A DNA stretch of 64,000 nt from Polyangiaceae bacterium (GTDB lineage: Bacteria; Myxococcota_A; Polyangia; Polyangiales; Polyangiaceae): the NCBI GenBank assembly GCA_016715885.1, contig JADJXL010000020.1, positions 186,001-250,000 on the forward strand, given 5' to 3'. The position numbers were made by a program, and so were the translations under genes. Under the pieces are notes generated by a model. That model did not search any database, was not told where the DNA came from, and saw only the letters and a program-made list of their open reading frames with translations. This document shows positions 9,731 to 19,655 of this stretch, piece after piece (within the stretch, counting starts at the first letter, position 1; every line of letters starts with the position of its first letter).

Positions 9731-12266
9731 CGCTGGGGGATCGGGTGCTGGATTGGCTGCTGCGGCGATTGCGGCAGCAAAAGCCGATCGACACGGACTT
9801 GGCGCTGGTCTTCTTTCACGAATCGATTGCGGACACGCCGTCGACGTTCGAGCACGGTGGAGAGGCGTTTCAATTCGTGCGGGTGAAGGGGGAGCTTGGG
9901 CTTCGCAATGCGCTGCTCGGGGGGCATCGGCTGGTGGCGGCGATTCCGAATGACATGAAGGTGCCGCTGGATTTGCTGGAGCGCACGTACATGGGTCGGG
10001 CGATCGAGGTGCAAGCGCACGACGTGGTGGCGGGGTTGGCGGGGAACTTTTGCGTGCGGATTCAGAATGGGACATTGGCTGAATCGGTGATGAAGAGGTC
10101 GCGCGCGCTTGCGCGATACGGGACTGCGTTCACGTCGACGGGGAGGGCGGTGACGGAGACGGAGGTGAAGCAGGTGCTCGTGGCGATGGAACTCGGCATC
10201 GACCGGAAGCTGGAGAGGCGATCGCCGGAGGAATTGCTGGCGCAATGGATGGTGGCGCCGCCGAAGGTGCCGTCACTGCCGCAGTTGGCGACGGATGTGT
10301 TGGTGGAGGCGCATGGGCGCGTGGGGGAATGGCTGGCGTGGGCGCTATGTGAGCAGAAGCTGGACGCATTGTGTGGGCTGGGGCGCTTGCGGGGACGGAC
10401 GAGGGCGCGCGCGGGCGCCGAAGGTTCCGCGCGTGGAGACGGAGCGAGATTGGGAGACGTTGCAGCGATTGGTGGAGGCTGCGGCGCGTGAGGCGTGGAA
10501 GGCGTCGCCGAGCGGGGTGGGTGAGCGGCTTGCGATGGCGGAGGGAGAGGCGCATCGGTTGCGGCTGGATACGCGACAAGCGGGGAAACATGGGCTGCTT
10601 CGGAGCGTGATGGAGCGGGCGCTGTTCGAGGTGGGGGCAGCGGCGGCTGCGGGGAATCCGCCGCGCAAGGCGGACATCGATCCGCTTGGGAAAAACCTGC
10701 ACAAGCAAGCGTTTGGCGAGGTGATGGCGTTGGTGGAGGAGCTGAGTCGGTTGGCGCGGTTTTGCAACGAGGCAGAGGCGCTGGCGCCGACGGCTGGGGG
10801 CACGGTGGAGGAATGGGCCGCATTTGCGCGCGACCATGGGGCATGGGCCGACATGGCGGCGCGTTCGGCGCGACGGTTGGGCGAGCAGGTGACGGAGTTG
10901 CGGGATGCGCGGCGTCGCGTATTGGAACGGTATTTGGGTGTGCGCGATGGATTGAACGCGCGATTTGCAGAGACGCTCGCGAAAAACGAGGAGGATGCGT
11001 ACCGGAACACCGTGCAGCTTCCCGATGCGTTGCCACTGCATTTGCTGACGCGAGCGTTGATTCGGCCGCTGGTGGAAGATGGGCGGCGGGTGCTGCTGGT
11101 GGTGCTGGATGGTTGCGATTTGTCGACGTTTTACGAAGTGCTTTTGCGGCGCGCCGACGATGGAATGGCGATTGGTTTGCTCGCGCCGAACGTGCACGAC
11201 GGGAAGCTCAAACAAAAGCTTGCCGATTCCGATGGGTTGCTCTTGGGGTTATCGCCGATTCCGACGGTGACGAGTCACGCGCGGCGTGCGATTTTTCTTG
11301 GTGACATGCCGAAGAACCCGATCCTTGGCGAAACGGAATCGGCGCACGCGAATGCGAGCGACGACATTGCGGCGTGGAGAAAGAATGCGGCGCTCGCCGA
11401 CGCCGCATCGGCTTTTTTTGAAGGGGGATCTGGGGCCGGATGCAATGAACGTCGTGGACGCGCTTGCATCGAGTGACGACAAGGTGATTGCGGTGGTGCT
11501 CAATGGTGTCGACGATGCGCTGAGCAGTCACGAAACGACGGCGATGGGACCGTGGGGGCTGGGTCAGATTGGTGGCGGCTGCAAAAACATCCTAACGATG
11601 GGATTGAGATATGGTTTTACCGTGGTCGTGACGGCGGATCACGGGCACACACCGTATTGGGCGGCGGATCGCAAGGTGGCAACGAAGGGTAATCAGCGGT
11701 ATTTTCCGGAGGCAGTGCCGAGCACGGTGGCTTTCGATGCGCGCACGTTGCATGCGGAAACGGTGTATGCCATGACGAGCGTGGGTGGGTTTGGCGGGGT
11801 AGCTCGACGTGGGTTTCACGGGGGAGCGTCGCTGGAGGAGGTCGTGGTGCCGATCGCGATGATCGATACGGTGGCGATGGATGAAGGTCTTCCGCGCGAG
11901 CCTGCGTGGTGGACGGGGGAGGCTGCCCAAGACGAGCGGCGACGAGCGAAACGAAGCGAGCCGCGGCTCGAGCAAACCGAGGTATCGCCTTCGGAGCCGG
12001 TCGTTTCGGCGATGGTTCCGCCGAACGTCATGGATGCGCTTCGGGATCAACCGCGACAATTGCGGGCGCTCGAGTGGTTGGCGATGAAGAAGATTTTGTC
12101 GAGCCAGCAGCTTGGTAAACTGATTGATAAAGCTCCGCAGTTGACGCAGGGGATGATGCGGGGGATTCAGAGCGCGCTGCAACGTGCGCGGGTGCCGGTG
12201 CCCTTCGACGTGGATGACAGGCAGGAGCACGAACACGTGTACCATTGGAAAGGCGAGCGGCGATGA
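9727..12266 (+). pseudogene. pglZ: BREX-2 alkaline-phosphatase-like protein PglZ (two frameshifts)
   Basis: PglZ is the signature protein of BREX/Pgl systems, with an alkaline-phosphatase-superfamily domain. The GTG start at 9727 overlaps the pglY stop. The reading passes from frame 1 to frame 2 in the GC-rich run at 10401-10420, then to frame 3 at the T7 tract 11413-11419 (six T would keep frame). The pieces give one continuous protein of about 845 residues: metal-site motifs LLVVLDGCDLSTFY (near 11094) and TADHGHTPYW (near 11632) lie in different frames but in the expected order. The stop overlaps the brxD start as ATGA. If the frameshifts are real the protein is lost; if they are slippage or sequencing errors the operon may be functional. 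Confidence 0.85.
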
Positions 12267-13615
12267 GCGCGAAGGAGACGGTGGATCCGCGGACGGCGGA
12301 CATCATCATCGAATCGCTGCGCGCGGGGGAGGTTCCTCGCGAGGGGCTGGAGCATTTTGCGACGGGAATCGATGCGCACGTCGCGGCGCTGGAAGAAGAG
12401 TTCGCACGCATCACGGACGGGCGGGGGCGATATCGGTTTCTGCGGGGGGAATACGGCGCGGGAAAGACGTTTTTTCTGCGCAACATCGCCGCACGCGCGC
12501 GTGCCGAGGGGTTCGTTGCGACGTACGTGCGGGTGAGTTATCCGGAGGTGCCGTTGCATCAGCCCGTGGCGATGTATCGGGCCATCACGAGTGGTCTCGG
12601 CGTGCACCACAAGATGGACAATGCACTGCGGGATCTGGTGGATCAATGGCTGTACAAGATATCCGAGCGGGTGGCGGATCCGGATTTGGGGCGAGGTCTT
12701 GCCGATGATCATCCGCAATTTGCGGAAGCAATGGCGGAGGAATCGCGGCGCATGTTGGGCATCGTGGCGGACGCTGCGCCGGCGTTCGCGCAGGCGCTCG
12801 ACGCGTATGCGCGTGCGTCGTTGCGTGGCGATACGGAAATAGCTCGGTCGATGCTGCAATGGCTGAGTGGTGACGACAAGGTGGCGGCATCGGCGCGGAA
12901 GCAGGCGCTCATTACGGGAAAACTGGGGCACCAGGACGTGCTGGGCATGCTGCGTGCGCTGTCGACGATGGTGACGCAAGCAGGGTATCGGGGGCTGGTG
13001 GTGCTCATCGACGAGGTGGAGCGGCTGGTGAAGCTACCGCGGTCGGACTCGCGGAAAACGGGGCTGGAGCTGATACAGAATTGGATGGGGGCGCTCGATG
13101 CGGGGCAATGGCCGCATGCGTTGATGGTGGTTGCGGGTACGACGTCGTTCTTCGATTCGCCACGAGGTGTCCCGATGCTGGAACCCTTGCAGCAGCGTAT
13201 TGGGCCGCTGAATGCGGGGCCGTTTCCGGACATGGACGCGGTGCAATTGCGGCTGCCGCCGTTCGACGTGGCGCGGCTGCTCGCGGTGGGAAAACGCGTG
13301 CGCGAGCTGTACGAGGTGTGTCATGCGGGGACCGCGCATCGAGTGAGCGATGCGTTCCTCGAGCGACTGGCGCGCGAGGTATCGGGTGCATTCGGGGGTA
13401 AGGTGGAGGTGACGCCGCGCCGGTATTTGCGTGAAGTGGTGAGCGTGTTGTCACGGGTGCGAAGGTACGAAGCGTTCGTGCCGGAGGAGCATTACGCATT
13501 CCAGTTGGATGAGGCGGGCGCGCCGGCATTGTCGGATCAGGAACGGGCGGCGCGTGAAGGTCGTTCGATGGTCGAGGCCGAGCAAGAATCGTTACCCGAG
13601 TCATTCGACCTGTGA
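12263..13615 (+). CDS. brxD: BREX ATP-binding protein BrxD
   Basis: A 450-aa P-loop ATPase of the BrxD (DUF2791-like) family, found in BREX types 2 and 3. Walker A GEYGAGKT is at residues 62-69 and Walker B VVLIDEVERL near residues 245-254. The ATG at 12263 gives the 4-nt ATGA overlap with pglZ; an in-frame ATG 18 nt upstream is possible. The C-terminus carries an acidic tail and its TGA overlaps the GTG start of brxHI. The frame is intact. It is thought to act with the helicase BrxHI; the exact step is not known to me. Confidence 0.88.
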   Translation: MSAKETVDPRTADIIIESLRAGEVPREGLEHFATGIDAHVAALEEEFARITDGRGRYRFLRGEYGAGKTFFLRNIAARARAEGFVATYVRVSYPEVPLHQPVAMYRAITSGLGVHHKMDNALRDLVDQWLYKISERVADPDLGRGLADDHPQFAEAMAEESRRMLGIVADAAPAFAQALDAYARASLRGDTEIARSMLQWLSGDDKVAASARKQALITGKLGHQDVLGMLRALSTMVTQAGYRGLVVLIDEVERLVKLPRSDSRKTGLELIQNWMGALDAGQWPHALMVVAGTTSFFDSPRGVPMLEPLQQRIGPLNAGPFPDMDAVQLRLPPFDVARLLAVGKRVRELYEVCHAGTAHRVSDAFLERLAREVSGAFGGKVEVTPRRYLREVVSVLSRVRRYEAFVPEEHYAFQLDEAGAPALSDQERAAREGRSMVEAEQESLPESFDL

Positions 13616-15720
13616 GCGACGCGCCTTTTCTCAGCTTGCACCCGTCGGTTCGCTACCTCGTTGCGGAGGTGTTACGGTTTTCGTCGTTGCGGGCGGTGCA
13701 ATCGATGACCATCGACCCTGTCTTGTCCGGGCGGGACATGGTGGTCTTGGCGCCGACGGCAGGAGGAAAAACCGAAGCTGCATTTTTCCCGCTGATCAGC
13801 CGAATTCTGACGGAACGGTGGGAAGGGACGAGCGTTCTTTACGTGTCGCCATTGCGCGCGCTGTTGAACAACCAAGAGCCGCGACTCGCGCATGGCCGAT
13901 GCCGTCGGGCTTTCGGTGGGCAAATGGCATGGTGACGTCGCAGCTCGAGAAAAGCGGGCCATGGTGGCCGAACCGCCGTCGATATTGCTGATTACGCCGG
14001 AATCGCTCGAGGTGCTGCTGCTTTCGGGCGGAGAAAAATCGGACAAATTGCTGCATTGCGTACGCGCGGTGGTGGTGGACGAGGTGCATGCGCTCGCAGG
14101 CGACGCGCGCGGGGCGCATTTGATATCGGTCGTGGAGCGGCTGCAACGACGAGCGGGGAAGCACATTCAGCGCATTGGATTGTCTGCGACGGTGGGTAAT
14201 CCCGAGGCCCTTTCGTATTGGCTTTCCGGAAGCGGTGTGGAAGGTCGACCTGTCGTCATCACGCCGCCGCGTGACGCCAAGGCGCCACTATTTCAATTCC
14301 GATCGGCGCGAACGAAGGAGCGAGCTGCCGAGGTGATTCGCGCGCTCGGTGCGGGGAAAAAGCGGCTCGTTTTCGTGCAGGGGCGGCGCGATGCCGAAGG
14401 TTTGGCAGGGGCGCTCGAACGGCTGGGTGTGCGTGCGTGGGTGCATCATTCATCGGTGGGTCGCGAGCAGCGTGATGCGGCGGAGCAGGCATTCAGAATG
14501 GACGGCCGATCCGGTGCTGATTGCGACGAGCAGCATGGAGCTGGGGATTGACGTAGGCGATTTGGATGAAGTGTATCAACTCGATTCGCCGGGGACGGTG
14601 TCGTCGCTCGCGCAGCGATTGGGACGCAGTGGGCGTCGAGCGGGAACGCGTCCGGAGATGACGTTCTTGCTGGATGGACCAGAGACGTTGCTCGTTGCCC
14701 TGGCCGTCACGGAGAGGTTTTCCCAGGGGTGGATCGAAGACGTTCGTTTGTCGACGCGCCTCTGGTCGGTGCTCGTGCATCAGATCTTCGCAAACCTGCT
14801 CGAAGCGGGCGGATTGACGCGAGGGAGCCTCGTGGAGCGACTACGTTTCGTGCCATCGTTTACGGGGTTTTCCGACGAGGAGTTGTTCGGCCTCGTGGAT
14901 CACCTCGTTGCCGAAGGATGGCTCGATGCCGCCGACGGAGTGCTCGTGCTGGGGCGACGTGCGGAGCAGCGGTTCGGGGCAAAAAACTTTCATAAACTTT
15001 ATTCTGTCTTCGAGACTGGGGAGACGCTGGTCGTTCGTCATGGCAATACGCTCGTCGGCACGTTGGATCGGTGGTTCGTGCTGATGCTGAGCTCGTCTCG
15101 TCCAATGTTTCGCCTGGCGGGGCGAAGTTGGAAGATTGTGGACATGGACCTGTCGCGAGGCGTTTTGCGGGTGGTTCCGGCGCCTTCGGGGGGAAACGCC
15201 GCAATGGTCGGGGCGAACGGAGGTTTATGGGCGACGGGTATGCGAGCAGATGCTGAGCTTGTTAAAATCGGATCACGTGCCGGAGGGGCTCGACGAGACG
15301 TGCGAGATGTGGCTCGCGCATGCGCGGAAGCTCCTAGCTGACGTTCCGGTGACGCCAAAGGTTCGTCCTGTGGTGCGTGACGAGCGCGAATGGGTATGGC
15401 ACACGTTTGCGGGGACGAGCATCAATGCGGTACTTGCGCGACTGCTCACGCATGCCAGCGGACTTGGGACATCGGTGAGCAATTTGTCCGTGAAAATTAG
15501 GTCGGTCGGTGCTGGGGCAAAAGATGCAGTGGTGCGGGTACACGAGATGCTCGTCGAGGGGGACTTGCCGTCGGTCGAAGAGTGGGGCGAATTCGATGCG
15601 ACCAAGCGGTCGGCGCTCTTGTCGGCATTTCAAGAATGCCTACCGAGCGAGAAAGAGCAGGCGTTCTTGCGCGATTCGCTCTTGGATGCGCAAGGCGCAA
15701 TGGAGTGGGCGAGGAAGTAG
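13612..15720 (+). pseudogene. brxHI: BREX Lhr-like DEAD/DEAH helicase BrxHI (three frameshifts)
   Basis: An SF2 helicase of about 700 residues. The GTG at 13612 overlaps the brxD stop. Helicase motifs appear in order across frames: motif I APTAGGKTEA (near 13753), motif II VVDEVHAL (near 14076), motif III GLSATVG (near 14178), motif V/VI region SMELGIDVGDLD then QRLGRSGRR (near 14535-14640). Frame changes occur near 13888 (GCGC run), near 14498 (CAGAATGG) and at the G6 tract 15188-15193 (G5 would keep frame). All three are +1 shifts (or loss of two bases). The gene closes the BREX operon; the Coq4 gene follows on the other strand. Confidence 0.85.
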
Positions 15721-15760
15721 AGGTTTGAGGTTCGCTTTGCGCGATGCGAGCTGGGTGACC

Positions 15761-16435
15761 TCAAGCCGATGCGCACAAGAGCTCCGCCAGCACCGACACC
15801 GGCTGCTCCCATAACTTCTCGTAGTTCACGCTGAGCATCTCGCGCGAACGGCAACCTCGCAGGTACGCCGCGCGGAGCCTCCCAAGGTACGCCCCGAACC
15901 CTTCGAGCCCGTTCTCTTTGATTCGCAGCGGAACCGAATATGCCAGAATCAGCATCGCCTGGCGCAGGCCGAGGTTACCGAGCACGAATGCCTGGAGCTC
16001 CATTTCCCCAGCCACGTCCGTACCATAACCCGTGATCACGTGGAACAAGTCATGCGTTTCTCGATAACGCTTGCTCAGGTAATCGACGTCGCTCGATATG
16101 GTAAACGTGGTCTCGAACGGCTGGATGCCATTTTGGCGGAAATAGCGCACGAATTCATGACCGAGCGTCCCCTCGGGCAGTCGCTCCAGCGCTGCAATGT
16201 CGAGCTCACGGCCCTGCAGCGTCGGGCGCTCATCGAGCAGCCGGCGACCGTCGGCCGTCTGCCGCCACGCGCGCGCCAGCTTTGCATACGTTTCGCTATC
16301 CATACACGCATTCACGAGCGGCCCGTAATACGTGTTCCCAGGGTCGTCCTTCAAGATACGGAGCGCACGGATGGCCATGCGAGTGCGCGTAATGACCGAT
16401 GCATTCGGGGGCAGCGTCGGATTCTCTTGTTCCAC
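15761..16435 (-). CDS. Coq4 family protein
   Basis: A 224-aa protein of the Coq4 family. The diagnostic zinc-binding motif HDxxHx11E is complete: H128, D129, H132 and E144 in THDLFHVITGYG...GEME. In ubiquinone-making organisms Coq4 organises the Coq complex and takes part in C1 ring chemistry; in bacteria, relatives also sit next to other oxygenation genes. Length is normal for the family. It is transcribed divergently from the P450 gene with a 189-nt shared upstream region. No other ubiquinone gene is visible, so the substrate is unknown. Confidence 0.85.
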   Translation of the reverse strand: MEQENPTLPPNASVITRTRMAIRALRILKDDPGNTYYGPLVNACMDSETYAKLARAWRQTADGRRLLDERPTLQGRELDIAALERLPEGTLGHEFVRYFRQNGIQPFETTFTISSDVDYLSKRYRETHDLFHVITGYGTDVAGEMELQAFVLGNLGLRQAMLILAYSVPLRIKENGLEGFGAYLGRLRAAYLRGCRSREMLSVNYEKLWEQPVSVLAELLCASA

Positions 16436-16610
16436 AAATCACTCCTTGCATGTCATCTGCAAAGCAGTCAGGGCCGTCAGACCCGATGGTGCTCGCACGT
16501 CGCCCAAACATGTCTCGACAAGACGGGCCTGTCCACTCGAATGAGGATCGCCACTGCGAATACGACGTGCACGGTAATCACCGATCGGCTAGCCTTGCGG
16601 CCCAAACTTC

Positions 16611-16616
16611 GAGGAG
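16611..16616 (+). promoter_or_regulatory. Ribosome binding site deciding the P450 start
   Basis: GAGGAG, 8 nt upstream of the ATG at 16625. It favours this start over the long in-frame extension that begins at 16040 inside the Coq4 gene. Confidence 0.75.
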
Positions 16617-16624
16617 CTCACAAC

Positions 16625-17968
16625 ATGAAGCGACAAGCGCCCGGTCCCGGAATGCTCGAGTTCATGCATGGCGTTCGCAAACACGGATTCCTTGATCTCA
16701 TAGGCAAGTTGTGGCGCGAGCATGGTGACGTGTTTCAAGTGCGCATCGGTACGCGCACATTGGTCTTCGCCATGCACCCCGACGCGGTCGAGCACGTCAA
16801 CATCTCGCAGAAGCACAAATACGACAAGCGAGCGAGCTACGACGGATTGCGGAAGTTTTTGCTGCGCGAGGGCCTCATCGTCAGCACGGGCGATTTGTGG
16901 CGAAGGCAGCGCAAATTGATGGCGCCCTTTTATACGCCAAAAGGCGTGCAAGCCTATGCCGAGCTGATGGTTCGCGACGCCGCGCGCCTCCTGGAACGCT
17001 GGGGGACGCTCTCCAATACCGGCGCCGAGGTCGAAATCGCCGAGGAAATGACCATGGTGACCGCCTCCATCATTCTCAACGCCATGTTCAGCACCGAAAA
17101 AATGGAGTCGATCCTCGAGGTGCAAGAGGCGGCGCAGACCATCATTTCTTTCTCCAGCGAGCGGCTCACGGGTATCCCGCTCCCCGTGTGGCTACCGACC
17201 GAAAAGAACCGCAAATACATCGAAGCGCGGAAGTTCGTGCAAAAAATCATCAGCGAGCTCATCACCAAGCGGCGCGCGACGGACGAATCGCAATGGCCCG
17301 ATGATCTCCTCTCGCGCCTGATGAAAGCTCGGGATGAAGAGACCGGGCAAGCGATGTCCGAGCAATTGCTGCACGACGAGTCCATGACCATTTATTTTGC
17401 GGGGCACGAGACGACGGCGCGTACCATGACGTTCGCGTGGTACGCATTGGCGATGAATCCCAAGGTGACCGAGCGATTGCACGAGGAGCTCGATCGGGTG
17501 CTCGGCGGGCGATTGCCGACCGTGGAGGACATGCGCAAGCTCCCGTATACGCTTCAGGTCGTGAAAGAGGTATTGCGGGTGTATCCGCCGGCGCCATTCT
17601 ATGCTCGCGACGCGGTCGCCGACGACGAATTGGGTGGTTATCACGTGCCTGCGGGAGCGTCGATCATGCTGTCGCCTTATTACACGCATCGGCATCCGAA
17701 GTTCTGGGAGACCCCCGAGGTATTCGATCCCGAACGTTTTACGCGCGAGCGCGAAGCTGCACGTCATGCCCACGCGTACCATCCGTTCGCCACGGGGCAA
17801 CGCATCTGCCTTGGCAATAACTTCTCGCTGCTCGAAACGCACCTTTTGCTTGCGATTCTCGCGTCGCGCTTCAAGCCTCGATTGCGCCCCGGCTATTCGC
17901 CGCGCTGGGAGATGCGAGGCACCTTGGGGCTTGCAAACGGCCTGCCGATGACGATCGCCGCCCGCTGA
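16625..17968 (+). CDS. Cytochrome P450
   Basis: A 447-aa soluble cytochrome P450 monooxygenase. The I-helix oxygen-activation motif AGHETT is at 259-264, the K-helix ExxR at E315-R318 (EVLR), and the haem loop FATGQRICLG carries the proximal Cys395. The overall pattern (SEQLLHDESMTIYFAGHETT, HPFATGQR) resembles bacterial CYP102/CYP110-like fatty-acid or lipid hydroxylases, but the substrate cannot be read from sequence. No membrane anchor. The start is fixed by GAGGAG at 16611-16616. It is divergent from coq4; no ferredoxin or reductase gene is adjacent. Confidence 0.95.
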   Translation: MKRQAPGPGMLEFMHGVRKHGFLDLIGKLWREHGDVFQVRIGTRTLVFAMHPDAVEHVNISQKHKYDKRASYDGLRKFLLREGLIVSTGDLWRRQRKLMAPFYTPKGVQAYAELMVRDAARLLERWGTLSNTGAEVEIAEEMTMVTASIILNAMFSTEKMESILEVQEAAQTIISFSSERLTGIPLPVWLPTEKNRKYIEARKFVQKIISELITKRRATDESQWPDDLLSRLMKARDEETGQAMSEQLLHDESMTIYFAGHETTARTMTFAWYALAMNPKVTERLHEELDRVLGGRLPTVEDMRKLPYTLQVVKEVLRVYPPAPFYARDAVADDELGGYHVPAGASIMLSPYYTHRHPKFWETPEVFDPERFTREREAARHAHAYHPFATGQRICLGNNFSLLETHLLLAILASRFKPRLRPGYSPRWEMRGTLGLANGLPMTIAAR

Positions 17969-18103
17969 AGGGTCGAGCGAAGCGGCCTCGACACACCCTC
18001 GCGAGCGCATTTCTGTTGCCCACCGCGAACATTTTCGGTATCGTCCGCGCCCTCGCAGCACGCGAGGACACGGCGGCATCGCCTCGACAAGGGAACCCAC
18101 GGT

Positions 18104-18289
18104 TTGAAGCGCGAAGAGATCACCAGCGGCGCAAGCCTCGAAGGCGTCGAGCCGTCCCTGACGCGAGCCGACGAGCCTTCGCTGCGAGAAGTTACCGCGG
18201 CACGCTCGTGGTCCTCTCAGCTCACCGCTGAGGCCAAACGGGTCGACTTCGAGATCAAGGCGCTGAAGGAGCGGGTGGAGAGGGTATGA
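18104..18289 (+). pseudogene. Remnant of a Snf2-like helicase N-terminus, coupled to the ATPase gene
   Basis: A 61-codon ORF from TTG 18104. The first residues MKREEITSGASLEGVEPS and the following RADEPSLREVTAARSW, then LTAEAKRVDF, resemble separated blocks of the N-terminus of defence-island Snf2-type helicases, with the DNA between them missing. The end EIKALKERVERV is helical. The stop overlaps the next start (ATGA at 18286-18289), so it may still act as a leader ORF. Recognition is from remembered family sequence and needs an alignment. Confidence 0.4.
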
Positions 18290-19653
18290 CGACGCGGATT
18301 GATGCGCTGGAGTTGAAGAATTACCGGTCGTTCGCGGAGCTGTCGATCACGTTTCATCCGCAGCTCACTGTGCTGGTCGCGCCAAATGGGGGTGGGAAGA
18401 CGGCGATTCTCGATGGGTTGGGCGTTGCCTTGTACGCCCTCGTCGATACGCTCCTCGAGAAGAACCATTGCAATGGATTCGTGAAAACAGACGTGAGAAT
18501 AGGGCGAGATCGATTTGCGGGAGGGTCGATGGTCTCTTTCACGCCAACGCGACTGTATGCTCGAGGGATAGTCCACTACGACTCGATTGAATGGCAATGC
18601 GAATTGGCAAAACCCAATGGTCGAATGTCACGCGCTCGCGCGAAAGAGATCGTTGCTCGGGGCGAGCGGTATTTGGAAGATCTTCGCGCGTACGCGGATA
18701 AAAAGAGTAAGATACCGCCAATTTTTCCAGTCATTGCCTATTATGGTACTGGACGATTGTGGAGTGAACACAAGCTCACTGCCAAAAAGAAACAGATCGC
18801 CGAAGACCTCCGTTTTCAAACGGGCGCGTATGCGGATTGTCTTTCATCGTCATCAAGCTATACGCATTTCGCGGTGTGGTTCGAGCGTGTGGTTCGCGAG
18901 GCCCAAAATGAATTGCAAACGGGCAGAGCATCGCCTCATCGACCGCAAGCGATGTTGGCTGCAATTCGTGACGCAGTCGATACTGTCTTGAGACCATCAG
19001 GGTGGCAACAGCTCGATTGGGATTTTTTGACGAGCGAAATTGTGGCGTCACACCCCGATCATGGGCGATTGCCTGTAAACATGCTCAGTGACGGAATTCG
19101 TAACCTCATTGGGTTCGTGGCAGATCTTGCACATCGAGCCGTTCGACTCAATCCACACTATCGCCATGAGGCATGTTTCTTTTCACCGGGAATTGTGCTC
19201 ATCGACGAAGTGGACATGCATTTGCACCCAGAATGGCAACAGCTCATCGTTGGTCAGTTGCGAGAGGCTTTTCCGCGAATCCAGTTCGTCGTAACCACCC
19301 ACAGTCCCCAAGTCTTGTCGACGGTGGACAAGGAATCGATTCGCATCATTCGCATTCGCGACAGCATTGCCATCGTTGAAACGCCCCAGTTCCAAACCCG
19401 CGGCGTGGAGAGCGCTGATGTTTTGGCACGTATCATGGGTGTGGATCCTGTGCCACACGTGGAAGAAGCGTCGTGGCTCAACAGGTACCGCGCACTCATT
19501 GAAGACAATGAAGCCGAATCGGCAGAGGCTCTGGCCCTTCGCGCGCAAATCGTCTCACATTTTGGCCTCAATCACCCAGTGGTCATCGATTGCGATCGAT
19601 TGATCCGTTTCCAATCGTTCAAGGTGCGGCGTGGCCGGCCGGAAGGAACTTGA
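18286..19653 (+). CDS. AAA/SMC-like ATPase, Septu PtuA-type
   Basis: A 455-aa ABC/SMC-like ATPase of the OLD/PtuA group. The N-terminus IDALELKNYRSF is the classical RecF/OLD start; Walker A APNGGGKT is at 32-39. The Walker B region LIDEVDMHLHP is near residue 305, and the switch THSPQ at 338-342. There is no TOPRIM domain after it, which separates it from OLD nucleases. The next gene, 2 nt downstream, is an HNH nuclease, so the pair matches Septu (PtuA/PtuB) anti-phage systems, in which the ATPase controls the nuclease. The start overlaps the stop of a small helicase remnant by 4 nt. The frame is intact. Confidence 0.8.
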   Translation: MTTRIDALELKNYRSFAELSITFHPQLTVLVAPNGGGKTAILDGLGVALYALVDTLLEKNHCNGFVKTDVRIGRDRFAGGSMVSFTPTRLYARGIVHYDSIEWQCELAKPNGRMSRARAKEIVARGERYLEDLRAYADKKSKIPPIFPVIAYYGTGRLWSEHKLTAKKKQIAEDLRFQTGAYADCLSSSSSYTHFAVWFERVVREAQNELQTGRASPHRPQAMLAAIRDAVDTVLRPSGWQQLDWDFLTSEIVASHPDHGRLPVNMLSDGIRNLIGFVADLAHRAVRLNPHYRHEACFFSPGIVLIDEVDMHLHPEWQQLIVGQLREAFPRIQFVVTTHSPQVLSTVDKESIRIIRIRDSIAIVETPQFQTRGVESADVLARIMGVDPVPHVEEASWLNRYRALIEDNEAESAEALALRAQIVSHFGLNHPVVIDCDRLIRFQSFKVRRGRPEGT

Positions 19654-19655
19654 AC

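Noticed and set aside
16040..16624. Extension of the P450 frame into the Coq4 gene
   Set aside because: The RBS at 16611 and family start fix ATG 16625; the upstream frame is antisense of coq4.
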